NCBI GenBank assembly: GCA_033807775.1
Contig: CM066327.1
Span: 78,746,795 to 78,810,794, forward strand
Direction: 5' to 3'
Origin: Saussurea involucrata
Taxonomy: Eukaryota > Streptophyta > Magnoliopsida > Asterales > Asteraceae
DNA: 64,000 nucleotides
Both the position numbers and the translations under genes were made by a program. This document shows positions 11,115-23,633 of this stretch, one piece after another (the stretch's first letter is position 1; every line of letters begins with the position of its first letter). The notes under the pieces were generated by a model that worked only from the letters and a program-made list of their open reading frames with translations, was not told the DNA's origin and did no database searches.

Positions 11115-13364
11115 TGGGTGGCGTTTGTTTTGTAAAAGGTGCTGAAGTCTGAAGTCTGATTTCACTTCTGATTTTTAAGAGGTGGTGCTGAAATCTGAAA
11201 TCTGAATTAGTTAGACTGTTTGTTTTTGTCTGCCGACAAACGTCTGAATATGTATAATTACATATTTTATCACTTAGAATGTTATACTGTTAGAATTTAT
11301 AAAAGCACCTATTCATTTTAATCAAATTATACTACAATCCATTTTTTACACATTTAAAAAATCCAACTTAAATACGTCAATTGATTCAAATACAATACAA
11401 AAGATGAACCAAGTATCATAACAACTAAAATCAATCTCCATTTTGCATTAATTGTGTCACAATTTCTTTTCATTTTCTTTCTATTTTCTCCCTAATTTCA
11501 ATCAAATTCTCCTTGCCAAGGTCTTGAAGATCAAACAGATTCTTGACAACAGTTGTGTGAGTCGTTATCAAATCTTCAACACATGGGTTTGTCTTTCAAA
11601 ACTCTGAAGGAACCAGGGATGGAAAGATATGTGGGTGCTCTACAAAAGCATGTGTCCACCGTCCATGGACGTCCTCCGGATTGCAAGGAGGTTGATAAAA
11701 GTGTGGAGAGGTGTTGTGGATGAATGGATAAATGCTAAGATGGCTTCTGTTGTGCAGGAAAAGGAAGAATAATGTATAAATCCTGCAAATCAGAAACAAA
11801 TGGTATTCATGATGAGGATGAAGAAAAAAATCAACCAAGAAACTTGAAGCAAGCAAGAGAAAACTCCATCAAATTTCTAGAGAGGACCCAACACTAATCT
11901 TTGGGATGAGAAATTAAAAAGCCCAATTTAATATGTTTATGGCTGCTGGAATCCCCACTTCTAGAAAAAGGCAGCAACTTTATACTCTAAAGTCTAAAGA
12001 TCTACTGGTGTGCCAAACTTGAGAAATAAAAATTAATCTAACAGTCAAAATTATTCCCCTATGGCCATCCCTCTAGTAAACAATACATCAAGAATTTCAA
12101 ACCAGGATTAACATCTTCTCTGCTAGACTGACACAAAATGATCCTAAGATTGAATTTGAAACCGGATCTAAACCAAATATTCAAATACAACAAGCTTATA
12201 GTTTCAAGAATTTAGTTAATCATATATTGGCATACTTATGGGTCCTTGTCTCCTTGTCTGTATAGGATTAAACAAAAGGAAACATTAAAATGATGATGAG
12301 AATTTGGTGAAAGCTATTTCTAGATCACCTTATTGAAACACCAAAAAGAAATCAGTATGGATTACAATGGATCTGGGACCTTCTATATATTTTTTAATAG
12401 TCGAAGCTAGATGATATCCTCATAAACCAGTAGCTTATCCGAAAGAGATAAGAAGTCATGAAAATTGGTCTTAATATCAGGAGGTTAGTTGTTTAGTAGA
12501 AGAATATTGAATGTAAGACTTTTTAAAAGAAAGGAACAAAATAGAACAAGACTTTTTGAATATTGTATTATGAACAAATTAAACATGTATGTAAGACTTT
12601 TTAAAAGAAAGGAACAAGATATTTGATGGCTTAAACAGATCATTCTTTGGAAATCCAAACAAAGAAAGATTTAAAAAATTCACATTGGAAAATACACCCA
12701 ACACATAGGTGCCACGCCTATAATCATCTGATGATAAAAAATAAATCACAAATCTCATCTTTAAATTGCAAAGGTCTACCACCCAAACATCTTAACATCT
12801 TAGTGAGATGATACTTGCAACGGTAAAGGAAAGAAGGCCCTAATCCAAAATTTTATTCTCTATCATTATATATTCTTACGTATCAGATCATCTAAAACAA
12901 AACACCCCGTAAGAGCAGATTTACGATTTTTAAATAAAAATGATTGTTATAGTTTTCCTCTGTATGTATCCATATGTTAGTTCAAGTACCCAACACAGCA
13001 ACAAACATGGAAAATCAGAGGAGGATGGATTCAACTAGAAAAGGGAAAACGATAGAGAACCCTAGAAATAAAGAAACGAGGACGAAAGGGAGTACCTGAT
13101 TGATCGATTTGAAGAAACTTGATGGAGTCGATGGAGTCGATAGAGAGCAGGAGTTGAGAACTGTAGAAAAACCGATAATCAAGAGCTTTCCTCTAAGCGA
13201 ATTAGAGGTAATCTTTTCTATTTTTGATTTAGAGGATATTTAGAGATAAGATCCTCTGAATATGAAAAATAAACAAACACCCTGGATGTGGGCTTGTCTA
13301 AGCGATTCAGAGAAAAGGCCCAAATAAGTGTTGAAACTAATAAAACAAACAAGCCCTTGGAGTC
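11115..13364. mobile_element. Possible TIR DNA transposon (unclassified)
   Basis: The left edge reads GGGTGGCGTTTGTTTTG, and the reverse complement of the right edge reads GGGCTTGTTTGTTTTATT, an imperfect terminal inverted repeat. A second GGGTGTTTGTTT on the minus strand lies at about 13272-13283. The edges are subterminally rich in CTGAAGTCTGAA words, as in plant PIF/Harbinger or hAT derivatives. I could not find a convincing target duplication (CTTG on both sides is the best), so boundaries and superfamily are uncertain. Confidence 0.3.
11421..11856 (-). pseudogene. Unrecognised protein remnant inside the TIR candidate
   Basis: On the minus strand a degenerate frame from 11856 contains a WTHAFVEHPH segment. 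After in-frame stops near 11596 and 11470 it continues with a helical, charged region (NLFDLQDLGKENLIEIREK). The composition looks like a real C-terminus of a transposon-associated protein, but I cannot name the family. The stops show it is not functional. Confidence 0.25.
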
Positions 13365-13384
13365 AATAGTAAGTACTTAACCAC

Positions 13385-13843
13385 TGTTGCGTAATAATAA
13401 TATTGTGTTGGAATTAGTAGCAGCATAAAAGGATGCATGAGATGAATCAAGGGAATATCCCCATAATAAAGGATTGAAGATAATAAAAGATAGGATCTCT
13501 ACATGGTAACCTTGAATCCATGATCTCTATCCATCCCATGCATCTTGCCATTCCTCCACGTATGCTTCATTTTGCTCAAAATTCTAGTCTCAAATGGAAT
13601 GATGTTTTTTACAAGAATGCCACTAAGATTTTTCTAGAAGCAAAAGTTAAGCATCTCTGAAAAGAACCATTTCCAATGAAAAATCTGAAATTGGAATTTC
13701 CCTTGAGCCTCCTCATTCTCATTAACACAATATATAAACGAATACAATAGCTTAATCATACAAAACCCTAAAGGGACGGACTATATACAAAATGGGCCAT
13801 GCACATAACCTAACAATACAATAAGGCTATATTTATTAATACA
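13385..13843 (-). repeat. Probable 3' LTR of the Ale-type copia element
   Basis: The segment runs from TGTTGCGTAATAA to TTATTAATACA and lies just after the pol frame on the minus strand, behind a purine tract (TGCGGGGG on the minus strand, 13844-13851). Ale elements have short LTRs, so about 459 bp is plausible. The 5' partner is missing, so the left edge is provisional. Confidence 0.4.
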
Positions 13844-16740
13844 CCCCCGCAGTTTGAATGGGAGGTTGAGACTGAACGCTCAAACTAGAGCGAAATTCAG
13901 AAAAAAGTGGTGACGGAAGACCTTTGGTGAAGATGTCTGCATATTGTGAGTTGGATGGTACATGGAGGACTCGTACCCTACCCAAAGCTACTTGATCTCG
14001 GACAAAGTGAATATCAATCTCGATGTGCTTTGTGCGTTGATGTTGGACCGGATGGGTTGACAAGTAGACAGCGCTTACGTTATCGCAATACACAACAGTG
14101 GCCTTAGACAGTGGTGAGTGAAATTCGCGAAGAAGGTTGCGAAGCCAACAAGTTTCGGCCACAGCATTGGTGACCCCTCTATACTCGGCTTCAGCACTAG
14201 ACCGAGAGGTCGTTGTTTGACGCTTTGAAGACCAAGATAGGAGGTTGGAGCCAAGGAAAACACAGTAGTCGGATGTGGATCGGCGGGTGGTAGGGCAACC
14301 GCCTCAATCGGCATCGGAGTATTCCGTGAGCCCGGAGGTGGAGGAGGCGTACAATTGAATACCATAATCGATAGTTCCACGAATGTAGCGTAGAATTCGT
14401 TTCAAAGCATGAAAGTGAGGCTCCCGCGAATCATGCATAAAAAGACATATATGTTGAACAACATATGTCATGTCTGGTCGAGAGAATGTGAGATACTGGA
14501 GTGCTCCAGCAAGGCTACGATATAGAGTGGGATCGGAAACCGGTGGGCCAAAGAGGCCTAATTTGGATTGCGTGTCCACGGGGGTTCGACAGGGGTTGCA
14601 ATGTAGCATATTGGCGTGCTCAAGAATCTCGGTGTCATACTTTTTTCTTACATAGAAAGAGGCCAGATTTAGACCTAGTAGCGGAAATCCCAAGAAAGTA
14701 GTTGAGAGGCCCTAGATCTGTCATGGAAAATTCACTGCTTAGAGTTGAAGAAGAGTTGTAGATGACGCTGTAAGTTTTACATCATCAACATAAAGAAGCA
14801 AATATGCTAGTGAGTGACCCTGTCTATAAATGAACAAAGACGAATCAGATTTACTGTGATGAAACCCAACATTGCCTAGAGGCATTTCTGATCATGGCAC
14901 ATAGATTAACATTATTCCCCTTACCTTAGATACGAAAAGCATGTCAGACTATAGAGTGGGCTTCCTACAATCGGGGGCAAGTCACCTTCATGCATGGCTA
15001 CCTAGCTACCATGCTTTGATTTGATTCAAAAGAAGTTCGCTTTCTCTTCTCTTCAAAAAAGCACAAATATCGGGTCTTTACTTTAATTCATCATTGGGGG
15101 TAGCATATTGAACAAACCGTTGAAACCAAGAACGGGGGCTTGTTTCAAACCATATAGTGATTTCTGAAGAAGACACACATAATCTGGATCAGCGGTATCG
15201 ACAAAACTCGGTGGTTGGTGCATAAAGACTGTTTCCTGTAAGGTGCCGTGAAGGAAGGCATTTTTACGTCCAATTAATGAATGGGCCAATGTCGAGACAC
15301 GACAAGACTGAGCACAATGCGTACATTGGCTGGATTTACAACGGGACTGAATGTTTCATCACAGTCGATACCTGGTCGTTGACTTTTTTCGTTTGCGACT
15401 AGACGAGACTTATACCGATCCAAAGTACCATCCCCATGAAACTTCTTTTTGAATAACCACATTGACCGAACAATATTCACCCCTTGAGGCCTCGGAACAA
15501 GTACCCATGTTCATTTTTTTAATAAGGGCATTGTATTCATCTTGCATGGCAAGTTGCCAATGAGGGTCCTGTAGAGCCTGTACATAAGAACGGGGCACAG
15601 GGGAGGTGGTAGTAGTGTGAAGATTCAAACGTTTAATGGGTTTAGAAATCCAACGTTGGGCTCGGGTAACCATAGGATGATGGGAGGTCGGGGCCATGCT
15701 TGGAGGTGTGGGGGAGGTTGGGGGGTCTGTGGTCGAGGTGGCTGGGATGGGGTCGGTAGGAGTTGTGGTGGTTGACGATACATGAAGAGTAATTGGAGGA
15801 GCGATAGAGGTGGGTGAGGAAGATGACGCCAAGAGGCGACGAGAGATAGGAGAGGGATCAAAGGAATGGTCAAAAAAGTCGTAGGACGAAGGGGAGGTCG
15901 GTATCATGGAGCCAAATGGAAATACGAACTCATCGAAAGAAACATGGCGGGAGATGATAATTTTCTTAGTTGAAAGATCAAGACACCGAAAACCACGATG
16001 GTTGGACGGATACCCAAGGAAGACACATGGAGTGGAACGGGGTGCTAGCTTATGCGAAGGGAAGGTGTATGGGTAACAAAGACATCCAAAGACGCGGAGG
16101 TGAGTGTAAGAAGGACGTTTGTGGAAGAGTTTGGAGGATGGAATGTCATTGGCAAATGGCAATAGAAGTGGATGGTAAGAAATTAAGAAGATGAGTTGCC
16201 ATGTGTAGAGCTTCCACCAAATATGTGGGGGAGATGCGCTTGAAAGAGGAGTGTACGAATTATATTGTTAATGGTACGGATCATGCGTTCAGATTTACCG
16301 TTTTGTTGGGAAGCTTTGGGACATGAAAAACGGATTTGCATATCGTTGGAGGCAAAGAGGTCATGAAGAGCAGAGTTATCAAATTCACCCCCATTATCAC
16401 ATTGTAAAGCTTTGATTTCACGATTAAATTGAGTTTTAACATAAGCACGAAAGTGTACAAATTTACCCGACGCATCAGATTTGTGGCGCAGCGGATAAAC
16501 CCACAAGAAATGAGTCCAAAAAATAACATAATATTTAAGACCACCAATACTGGAAATAGGAGATGTCCAAAAATCGGAGTGAATAATATCAAAACTAGAC
16601 TCAACAATAGTCTCAGAACGATAAAAAGGAAGTCACGCCTTTCTTCAAGATCATCTGCAGAAGTGGCTTGGATATAGTTCCGTAAATCCAAAGTTTTACG
16701 AGAGAATCGAGTTTGCTCCATTCAGTGTCGGTGTCGGGCG
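13836..16740 (-). pseudogene. Ale-type Ty1/copia pol remnant (IN-RT-RNase H)
   Basis: Decayed polyprotein read from 16740 down. Integrase pieces lie at 16560-16183 (HSDFW, CDNGGEF and a QNGKSER glutamate). The 'FGCLCYP' linker and a Ser/Pro/Thr-rich stretch follow at 16162-15540. RT begins near 15480 (RLVAN, KNAFLHGTL, LYGLKQAP), with a YVDDV motif near 14790. RNase H lies at 14690-13836 (YSDAD, YCDNVSA, HIEIDIHF, ADIFTKGLP). At least five frame changes separate these pieces, and 14880-15060 reads as foreign or scrambled DNA. The RNase H wording is typical of the Ale/Retrofit lineage. Gag, protease and the 5' LTR are absent, cut off by the gypsy LTR starting at 16771. Confidence 0.8.
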
Positions 16741-16770
16741 TTTGCCGAGAAGAACCATCAACATGACCTA

Positions 16771-18026
16771 TGTAACACCCTCAAATTTGGAAAGAGCAAC
16801 TAAATAAAATTTTCAATAAAACAACCAATTAAGGATAAAATACCTTCTACAACCATTCCTGTAGTTACCTCAATACAAAAACATAATAATTTCAACAATC
16901 AAAACCTAAGTCATTCGCCAAGGCTACCAAAGGTCGGGTGTTACTACCCCCAAAACAAGTTGCTATTCCCCAAATGCGGAAGACTTCACCAAGCTACTTA
17001 CTTCTTGAGCACACAACTAGCTCACCACTCTTCACAGTGTCACTAGAACTATATCCCAACCGGAACCTGTTGCACATGCCGACAAATAAAAAGGTTAGGC
17101 TAACGCCTAGTGAGTTCAAGAGTCTTTATCATGGTTATATAATTCGTAAAACGAGAAAGGTGCAATTTAAATCATGAGTTTAAAAAGATTTACTTTAAAT
17201 GCAAATCACCCATTTTCCAACGCACACAAATCCCGTAACGAAAGCTCTAATATAAAATGATTCCCAAAATAGACTCAACCAAAACCCACTTAAAAAGCGA
17301 AATAGTAACTGATTTTCCAAAATAACAAAACATGAATAAATCTCTATTATTCGAAACATCCCAAACATGGATGAGACATACATCACAACCCATAAAATAT
17401 GGAAAGCAATCCATATAAATAAAATACGTCACCGAAAACATGGATAAAAATAAATACCCAAACAACACCTTTCGGTGATGGGGGAGACCCGATTCCATGG
17501 TATGTGGCGGAACACAAAGTTAAGCCATTTAACCATGTTACTGAACTACACCTCAGATCGTGACTCTATTGTCTGCTTTAATAAGCTCCAACTCAAGTCG
17601 GACTTTATTGCCTGCTATAATAAGTTACACCTCAAGTCCCACACCCAGCAACGGGTGGCACCATCGTATCCTTTATTGCGTGTTATGCCCAGCTACACCT
17701 CAAGGATACACGATCTTACTGCCCGTTCATTCTCTAGTAACTTACTCCTCAAGGTTTCCATTGAACCTTTATTGCCTACTTACTATCATTCAAGAATTGG
17801 AGTCTCGGCTCCTTACTTGATAACCAAGATGTTCAACCCTCGTGCACAAGAGTTAGAACATCAATTATAAACCCACTAATCCCGGAGTACAACCCGATAC
17901 GGTTCCTCTCCACAACGCCGGGACACAAAATGCCAAAATGGCGTACGTCCCAAAGTGAGAATACTAAGACTCTCCACATATAAAAATATGACCGACTCAT
18001 ATGCCTATGGATCCAATGTGTTACGG
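16771..18026 (-). repeat. Outer gypsy 3' LTR, left part
   Basis: Starts TGTAACACCC directly after Ale integrase DNA and is homologous to the solo LTR at 6779. It is interrupted at 18026 by the nested chromovirus and resumes at 26301. The two pieces sum to about 3171 bp. No coding sequence is seen. Confidence 0.75.
18022..18026. repeat. Target-site duplication TACGG (left)
   Basis: Five bases directly before the TG of the left chromovirus LTR. The identical TACGG follows the right LTR at 26296-26300. Confidence 0.85.
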
Positions 18027-19725
18027 TGTAACATCCCGCAAAACAAAACATACATATAACATATAATTCATAACAGGGTTTCAACAAAATCATTCACATT
18101 ACACATTTGGTCCCAAAGTCTGATCTAACCAATATAAAATTTAGTACAAACTTGATCCCATTTAGATCTGATAATAGCTAATAACTGAAATTTAAGTACA
18201 AAAGTATCATCAACTTCATAATGATCATCGTTCCACATAGCTATCCACCAAGTAATCTAATCACTTACTCTTACTGGTACCACCACCTGGAATACAGATT
18301 TTTAAAACAAAAATGAGGGTTAGACCTAAGGGTCTAGTGAGTAAATCCCTGATATTTGAAATTCATTAAATTCATTTATATAAATACACACATTCATATA
18401 AATACATATACTTCACACACAACTTAATACCAATTACAATTTACACAACATACCTGTCCCATTCCACCTTATCCCTCCATCAATGGCCAATAACAATTGG
18501 TTGCGAGCCAATTTAACACACCGGTCCAAAGCCCGGCCACGTATTATATTTTCATATAATACTCACGTAATTATAATATCTCAATATATTATAATTACTC
18601 ACGTATGACATATTCATACACATTATCAAACATTTATTAATCATATCTTGTATTCCAGAAAAATATACTTTTTAAAGTAAAACTCACCTCGTGTGTTTAT
18701 CACAAAAACTCTTCCAAGATAATTCACGTATGTCGATCTTTCACAGAATCTGAAATCAGATAAAATACCAGATATCTCTTTTAACACTAAACTTACAAAA
18801 TTCTCAATTCAAATCGCAACCCAAAAATAACATGAAATCGTAATGAACAGTACAAGTCGCAACGGTAATGAACAGTACTAAGTCGCAACCTCTTATTGCG
18901 ACTTCACCCCGAAATCGCAACCCACTATTGCGACTTCACCCTAAGTCGCAATCAACTATTGCGATTCCACCCTGGAGTCGCAACCCACTATTGCGATCCC
19001 AAACCCGAATCGCAATCAACTACTGCGATTTCAAGCCAAGTCGCAAACGACCATTGCGACTTCAAGCCCAAATCGCAATCGACCATTGCGACTTCGTTGA
19101 ATGTCACAGTCCTCTATTGCGACTTCGATGAATGTCACAGTTCACTGTTTCATCCTAAAACCCAGATTTTGTAGATTTAAACTATGCATGTTGCTATAAA
19201 GATGCAGTAATGTTTATGACTATTAACATAACCTAAACATAAGCTTAGCTTCATCAAAACATCCATTTCTAACCAAAACCCACTTAGAACTTATCTATTA
19301 AACTCAAGAACTCTTTAATGGATTAAAACACAATTAAAGTATGGATTGTTTACCTTGATTACTTCAGTATGGTACTTTAAATTACTGCAGTAGACACTTG
19401 AATTCTTTCTTCTTCTTCTTTCTACGTCTCTCTCACGGTCTCTCTTTCTTTCTCACTTAACACACACAGTACACCAAGGAGATATTTCTATCTCTAAACA
19501 AAAAGGACATCATCTTGCACATGAAGTGTAAAAAGGCGGTTGTGGGTATTTTAGTTTGGCAAAAAGACCATTTAAACCTCAAGCTTACCCTAGTTGGCAA
19601 AACATAACCCTATACCTTTATTATTAAATTAAAACTTACCCCTTAACTCCTAACTCCATAAAATACAAAATAAAAACTTATAAAATCTTAATATTTTAAA
19701 TTAGATAAAATACCTGGTTATTACA
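18027..19725 (-). repeat. Chromovirus 3' LTR
   Basis: 1699 bp, TGTAACATCC to GGTTATTACA as read on the plus strand, and nearly identical to 24597-26295. It contains the TCGCAA/TTGCGA hairpin array and an AT-rich TATA-like zone (about 18540-18610) downstream of the array on the minus strand. Confidence 0.9.
18811..19127. repeat. Hairpin array TCGCAA...TTGCGA (left LTR)
   Basis: About nine units spaced roughly 30-33 bp pair TCGCAA(C/T) with ATTGCGA across 5-7 bp loops. The unit interiors vary (CCCACT, CAACT, CGACC) while the arms are kept. This creates spurious plus-strand ORFs rich in NPLLR and NYCDF. Confidence 0.8.
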
Positions 19726-19744
19726 ACATCTCCCCCTTAAAAGA
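19726..19744 (-). promoter_or_regulatory. Polypurine tract of the chromovirus
   Basis: The minus strand reads AAGGGGGAGATGTT immediately before the 3' LTR. This is the expected plus-strand primer site for reverse transcription. Confidence 0.75.
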
Positions 19745-19763
19745 ATTCCGTCCCGGAATTCAG

Positions 19764-21203
19764 TTAAGAGAACAGATGAGGGTATTTGGATCTCATCTCC
19801 GATTCTGATTCCCATGTCGCATCCTGCCCCCTATGATGTTTCCACTGAACCTTTACCTGTCTAATCTCTTTGTTCCTTAATACCTTAACCTTGTGATCAA
19901 CTATCGCTTCCGGTTCCTCCACATAGTTCAACTTTTCATCCACTTGAATATCTGGTAGAGAGACTGCTTGGTCGGGTGTAACCAGACACTTTCGAAAATT
20001 CGATACATGAAACGCGTTGTGAATCCTGCTTAATTATGGCGGAAGATTCAATCTGTAAGCTACTTCACCAATTCTTTCCGTAATTTCAAACGGCCCAATA
20101 TAACGCGGACTGAGTTTACCTTCCTTCCCAAAACGTATGACTCCTTTCCAGGGCGAAACTTTCAACATCACAAATTCCCCGACTTGGAATTCTAACGGTT
20201 TCCGGCGTCGATCTGCGTAACTTTTCTGCCTGTCTTGAGCCGTTTTCAATCTATCCCGAATCTGAGTAATCTTATCCGATGTTAACTGTACTATCTCTGG
20301 CCCTGCCAATTGCTTCTCTCCCACTTCATTCCAACACAAAGGCGTTCGGCATTTTCTACCATACAGTACTTCAAACGGTGCCGCCTGAATGCTAGAATGA
20401 TAACTGTTGTTGTAGGCGAATTCTATCAAAGGTAGATGTTTATCCCATGATCCCCCAAAATCAACTATACAAGCCCGGAGCATATCTTCTAAAGTCTGGA
20501 TTGTTCTTTCACTCTGCCCGTCAGTCTGTGGATGATATGCTGTGCTCAGCTTTATCTGCGTTCCCATCTCTTTTTGAAAGCTTCTCCAAAACCTAGAAGT
20601 AAAACGACTATCTCGATCGGAAATAATCGAGATTGGAACTCCATGTCGAGTTACTATTTCATTAATGTACAACTTAGCTAAACGTTCCAAAGAATCAGTT
20701 TCTTTTATCGGCAAGAAATGAGCAGACTTCGTCAACCTATCCACAATCACCCAAATAGAATCGAATCCCTTTGAAGTTCTTGGCAATTTGGTAATGAAAT
20801 CAGTAGTGATCTGATCCCATTTCCACATTGGTATATCTAGTCGTTGTAACTGACCAAACGGTTTCTAATGCTCAATCTTTACTTTCTTACAGGTAGTACA
20901 ATCTTCTACATACTTAGCAACACTTCTCTTCATTCCCGGCCACCAATAGAATTGTTTCAAATCTCTATACATTTTATTTGTACCTGGATGAATAGAAAAT
21001 CGAGATTGATGAGCTTCTTGTAGTACACGATCCCGTAATCCACCCAAACGAGGTACCCAAATTCTGTTTTCCATACACAATAACCCACGGTCATCTTTCC
21101 CAAGCAATGCTGATATCCCAACCAACCGTTCTGACTTCAAATTTTCTTCTTGATAAGCATCTATTTGGCATTTCAACAATTCATCAAAGATATTAGGAAG
21201 GAG
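19764..21203 (-). pseudogene. Chromovirus integrase with chromodomain-like tail
   Basis: Third part of the polyprotein. The H2C2 zinc-binding region lies at 21060-20880 (HQSRFSIHPG, then CTTCKK). After a TAG at 20865-20867 the catalytic core follows (DFITKLP, SDRDSRFTSRFW, QTDGQSERTIQTLE), giving D, D and E in order. The GPFEI linker leads to a TAA at 20034-20036. Past this the same frame codes for RIHNAFHVSNFR and a chromodomain-like end (VKVQWKHHRGQDATWE, then KYPHLF), stopping at 19764-19766. Both internal stops, and the TAA at 21204-21206, fit single C to T changes of Gln codons. The chromodomain-like tail is known in related elements to steer integration into heterochromatin. Confidence 0.85.
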
Positions 21204-23633
21204 TTAAGCTCGTAACGATATAGCTTTTATTGTTCCACTTCTTTCTTGACGACTTAACGCATCTGCCACTACGTTCGCTTTCCCTGGGTGATAAAGAATT
21301 TCACAATCATAATCATTCACTAATTCTAACCACCTTCTTTGCCTCATATTCAATTCTTTTTGATCAAAAAGATGTTGAAGACTTTTATGGTCCGTGAAAA
21401 TTTGACATTTAGAACCATAAAGATAATGCCTCCAAATCTTTAATGCGAAGACAATTGTTGCAAGCTCCATATCATGGGTAGGATATTGTCTTTCATGATC
21501 CTTTAATTGACGTGAAGCATAGGCAATCACCTTCCCACGTTGCATGAGTACACATCCCAATCCCAACTTAGAAGCATCACTGTAGACCACAAAATCATCC
21601 GAACCTTCTGGCAATGCTAATATCGGCGCGCTGCAGAGTTTCTCTCTCAATATTCTGAATGCCTCATCTTGTTCTGCTTTCCATTCAAACTTTAAATTCT
21701 TCCGAGTTAACTTAGTCAATGGCGTCGCGATTCGAGAAAAGTCTTTTATAAACTTCCGATAGTATCCAGCTAGACCCAGAAAACCGCGCACTTCGGTTGC
21801 CGTCTTCGGCGGTTCCCATCTTTCAATTGCTTCCACTTTCGCTGGATCAACTTGTATACCCTTCTCTGAAACTACATGACCCAAAAACTGAACTTCCCGC
21901 AACCAGAATTCACATTTGGAGAACTTAGCGTACAACTTTTCTTTCTTCAATAATTCCAAAATCAAACGAAGATGTTGCGCATGATCCTCTTTGGATCGGG
22001 AATAAATAAGTATATCATCAATAAACACAATGACAAATTTATCGAGATAAGGCTTACATACCCGATTCATCAGATCCATAAAAGCGGCTGGAGCGTTCGT
22101 CAATCCAAAAGGCATTACTAAAAATTCGTAGTGGCCGTATCTCGTGCGAAAAGCAGTCTTTAAAACATCCTCCTCCTTAACCTTCAACTGATGATAGCCA
22201 GATCTAAGATCAATCTTGGAGAAATAACAAGCTCCAACTAATTGATCAAAAAGGTCATCAATTCTTGGGAGTGGATACTTGTTCTTGATCGTGCGCTTGT
22301 TCAACTCCCGATAATCGATACACATTCTCATTGAACCGTCTTTCTTCTTCACAAATAAAACTGGTGCACCCCATGGCGATGAGTTGGGTCTGATGAAGCC
22401 CTTATCAGATAAATCTTGAAGTTGTGACATCATTTCTTTCATTTCTGGTGGTGCTAATCTGTACGGTGCACGAGCGATGGGATTGGCTCCAGGTACTAGG
22501 TCTATTCCAAATTCTACTTGCCTAACAGGAGGAAGACTATTCAAGTCTTCAGGAAAAACTTCTGGGTATTCGCTAACAATGGAAATATCCTCCAACTTAC
22601 ACTTTTCAGGCCTACTATCTATCACATAGGCTAGATAACTAGAGCAACCCTTATTGACACATTTACGGGCTTTTATCATAGATATAAGACTGGACTGATG
22701 ATTCTTTCGATCTCCATAAATCACTACCGATCTCTTATCAGGTAAAACGACATTGATTATTTTCTTATCACAAACTATGTTAGCCTGATTCTCAGCTAGC
22801 CAATCCATTCCTACTACCACATCAAATTCAATCAAAGCTACTGGGAACAGTTGTATCGGTACTCCACATCCCTCTATGTTTATCATGCAACGATCAAAAA
22901 CCTCTTTAACTGCCACTTGGTTATCATTTGCAGTGTCTACTAATAAAGCATGTTTTAATATTTTAGGCTCTAAATGCATGTGAGCAGCAAAGGAAGGAGA
23001 CACAAAAGATCGGTTTGCACCGGAATCAAATAACACTTTTTCACGCGTGAAGTTTATGAAAAATGTACCTGTGACCACATCAGGAGTTTCCTCCGCCTCT
23101 TTAGCTGTCATTTGGAACGTACGACCCCTCGTTCTCGGCGGTTCTATTCTTGGAACTACTGGTCTCGTAATGGCCGGTTTCCCCGATGTACCCCCTGATT
23201 GTATTCTACCTCGCGGACAGTCTGATTGGAGGTGATCCGGAGAGTTGCATAAAAAGCAGAACCGTGTTACTCGACAGTCTTTAACAACATGACCCGTTTT
23301 CCCACATTTAAAGCAAACCCGCGACTCTACTTGGCAATTTCCCTGATGGTAACGATTACACCTTGAACATGGTCTTTCTGTTGGTCGAAATGACGGACGG
23401 TTGTCAAACCTCTGAAATCTAGGTTTCCTCGAATCCTGTGGTGGTCCTTCCCATTTTCTTTTTCCTAAGCTCTTATCGCCAGTATCTCTTTTATTATCTC
23501 TTTCCACATTCTCGGCAGCATCCACCGCAGCTGTAAAAGTATTTGGCCCTGTGGCTGTCACCAATCTTCGAACCTCGGAATTCAACCCATAAATAAACCT
23601 CTCCATCTTTATCTTATCTGTAGCAACATAATA
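21204..23633 (-). pseudogene. Chromovirus protease, reverse transcriptase and RNase H
   Basis: Second part of the frame, open for 800 codons from 23606. It begins with the end of gag, including a CX2CX4HX4C zinc knuckle (CFKCGKTGHVVKDC) and a second cysteine-rich motif (CFLCNSPDH). The aspartic protease active site is LFDSGANRSFV, with VGMDWL further on. RT shows YRELNKRTIKN, DLRSGYHQ, the FIDDILIYS catalytic motif and GFLGLAGYYR. RNase H shows VVYSDASKLGLG, TIVFALK and FTDHKSL, and ends HPGKANVVADALSR. Catalytic residues look intact. The segment is bounded by a TGA at 23634-23636 and a TAA at 21204-21206. Confidence 0.9.
22735..22880 (-). other. Protease-RT spacer (retropepsin end)
   Basis: Encodes the second half of the retropepsin fold, with a hydrophobic VALIEFDVVVGMDWL strand, followed by the connector to RT. 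It is listed to mark the domain boundary. The frame is open and there are no other signals. Confidence 0.5.

Noticed and set aside
6779..18026. Pairing the LTR at 6779-9296 with the LTR at 16771 as one element
   Set aside because: The first has its own ATAAA duplication and no internal region. The second has its PPT side at 28216, so it belongs to an element extending to the right.
18811..19127. CRISPR-like array of short regularly spaced palindromes
   Set aside because: Units are imperfect, lie inside a plant LTR and are duplicated with it. There are no cas genes and the spacers are only 5-7 bp.
18868..19174. Plus-strand ORFs over the chromovirus LTR (also at 25438-25744)
   Set aside because: They are translations of the hairpin array, identical in both LTRs, in overlapping frames and without coding character.
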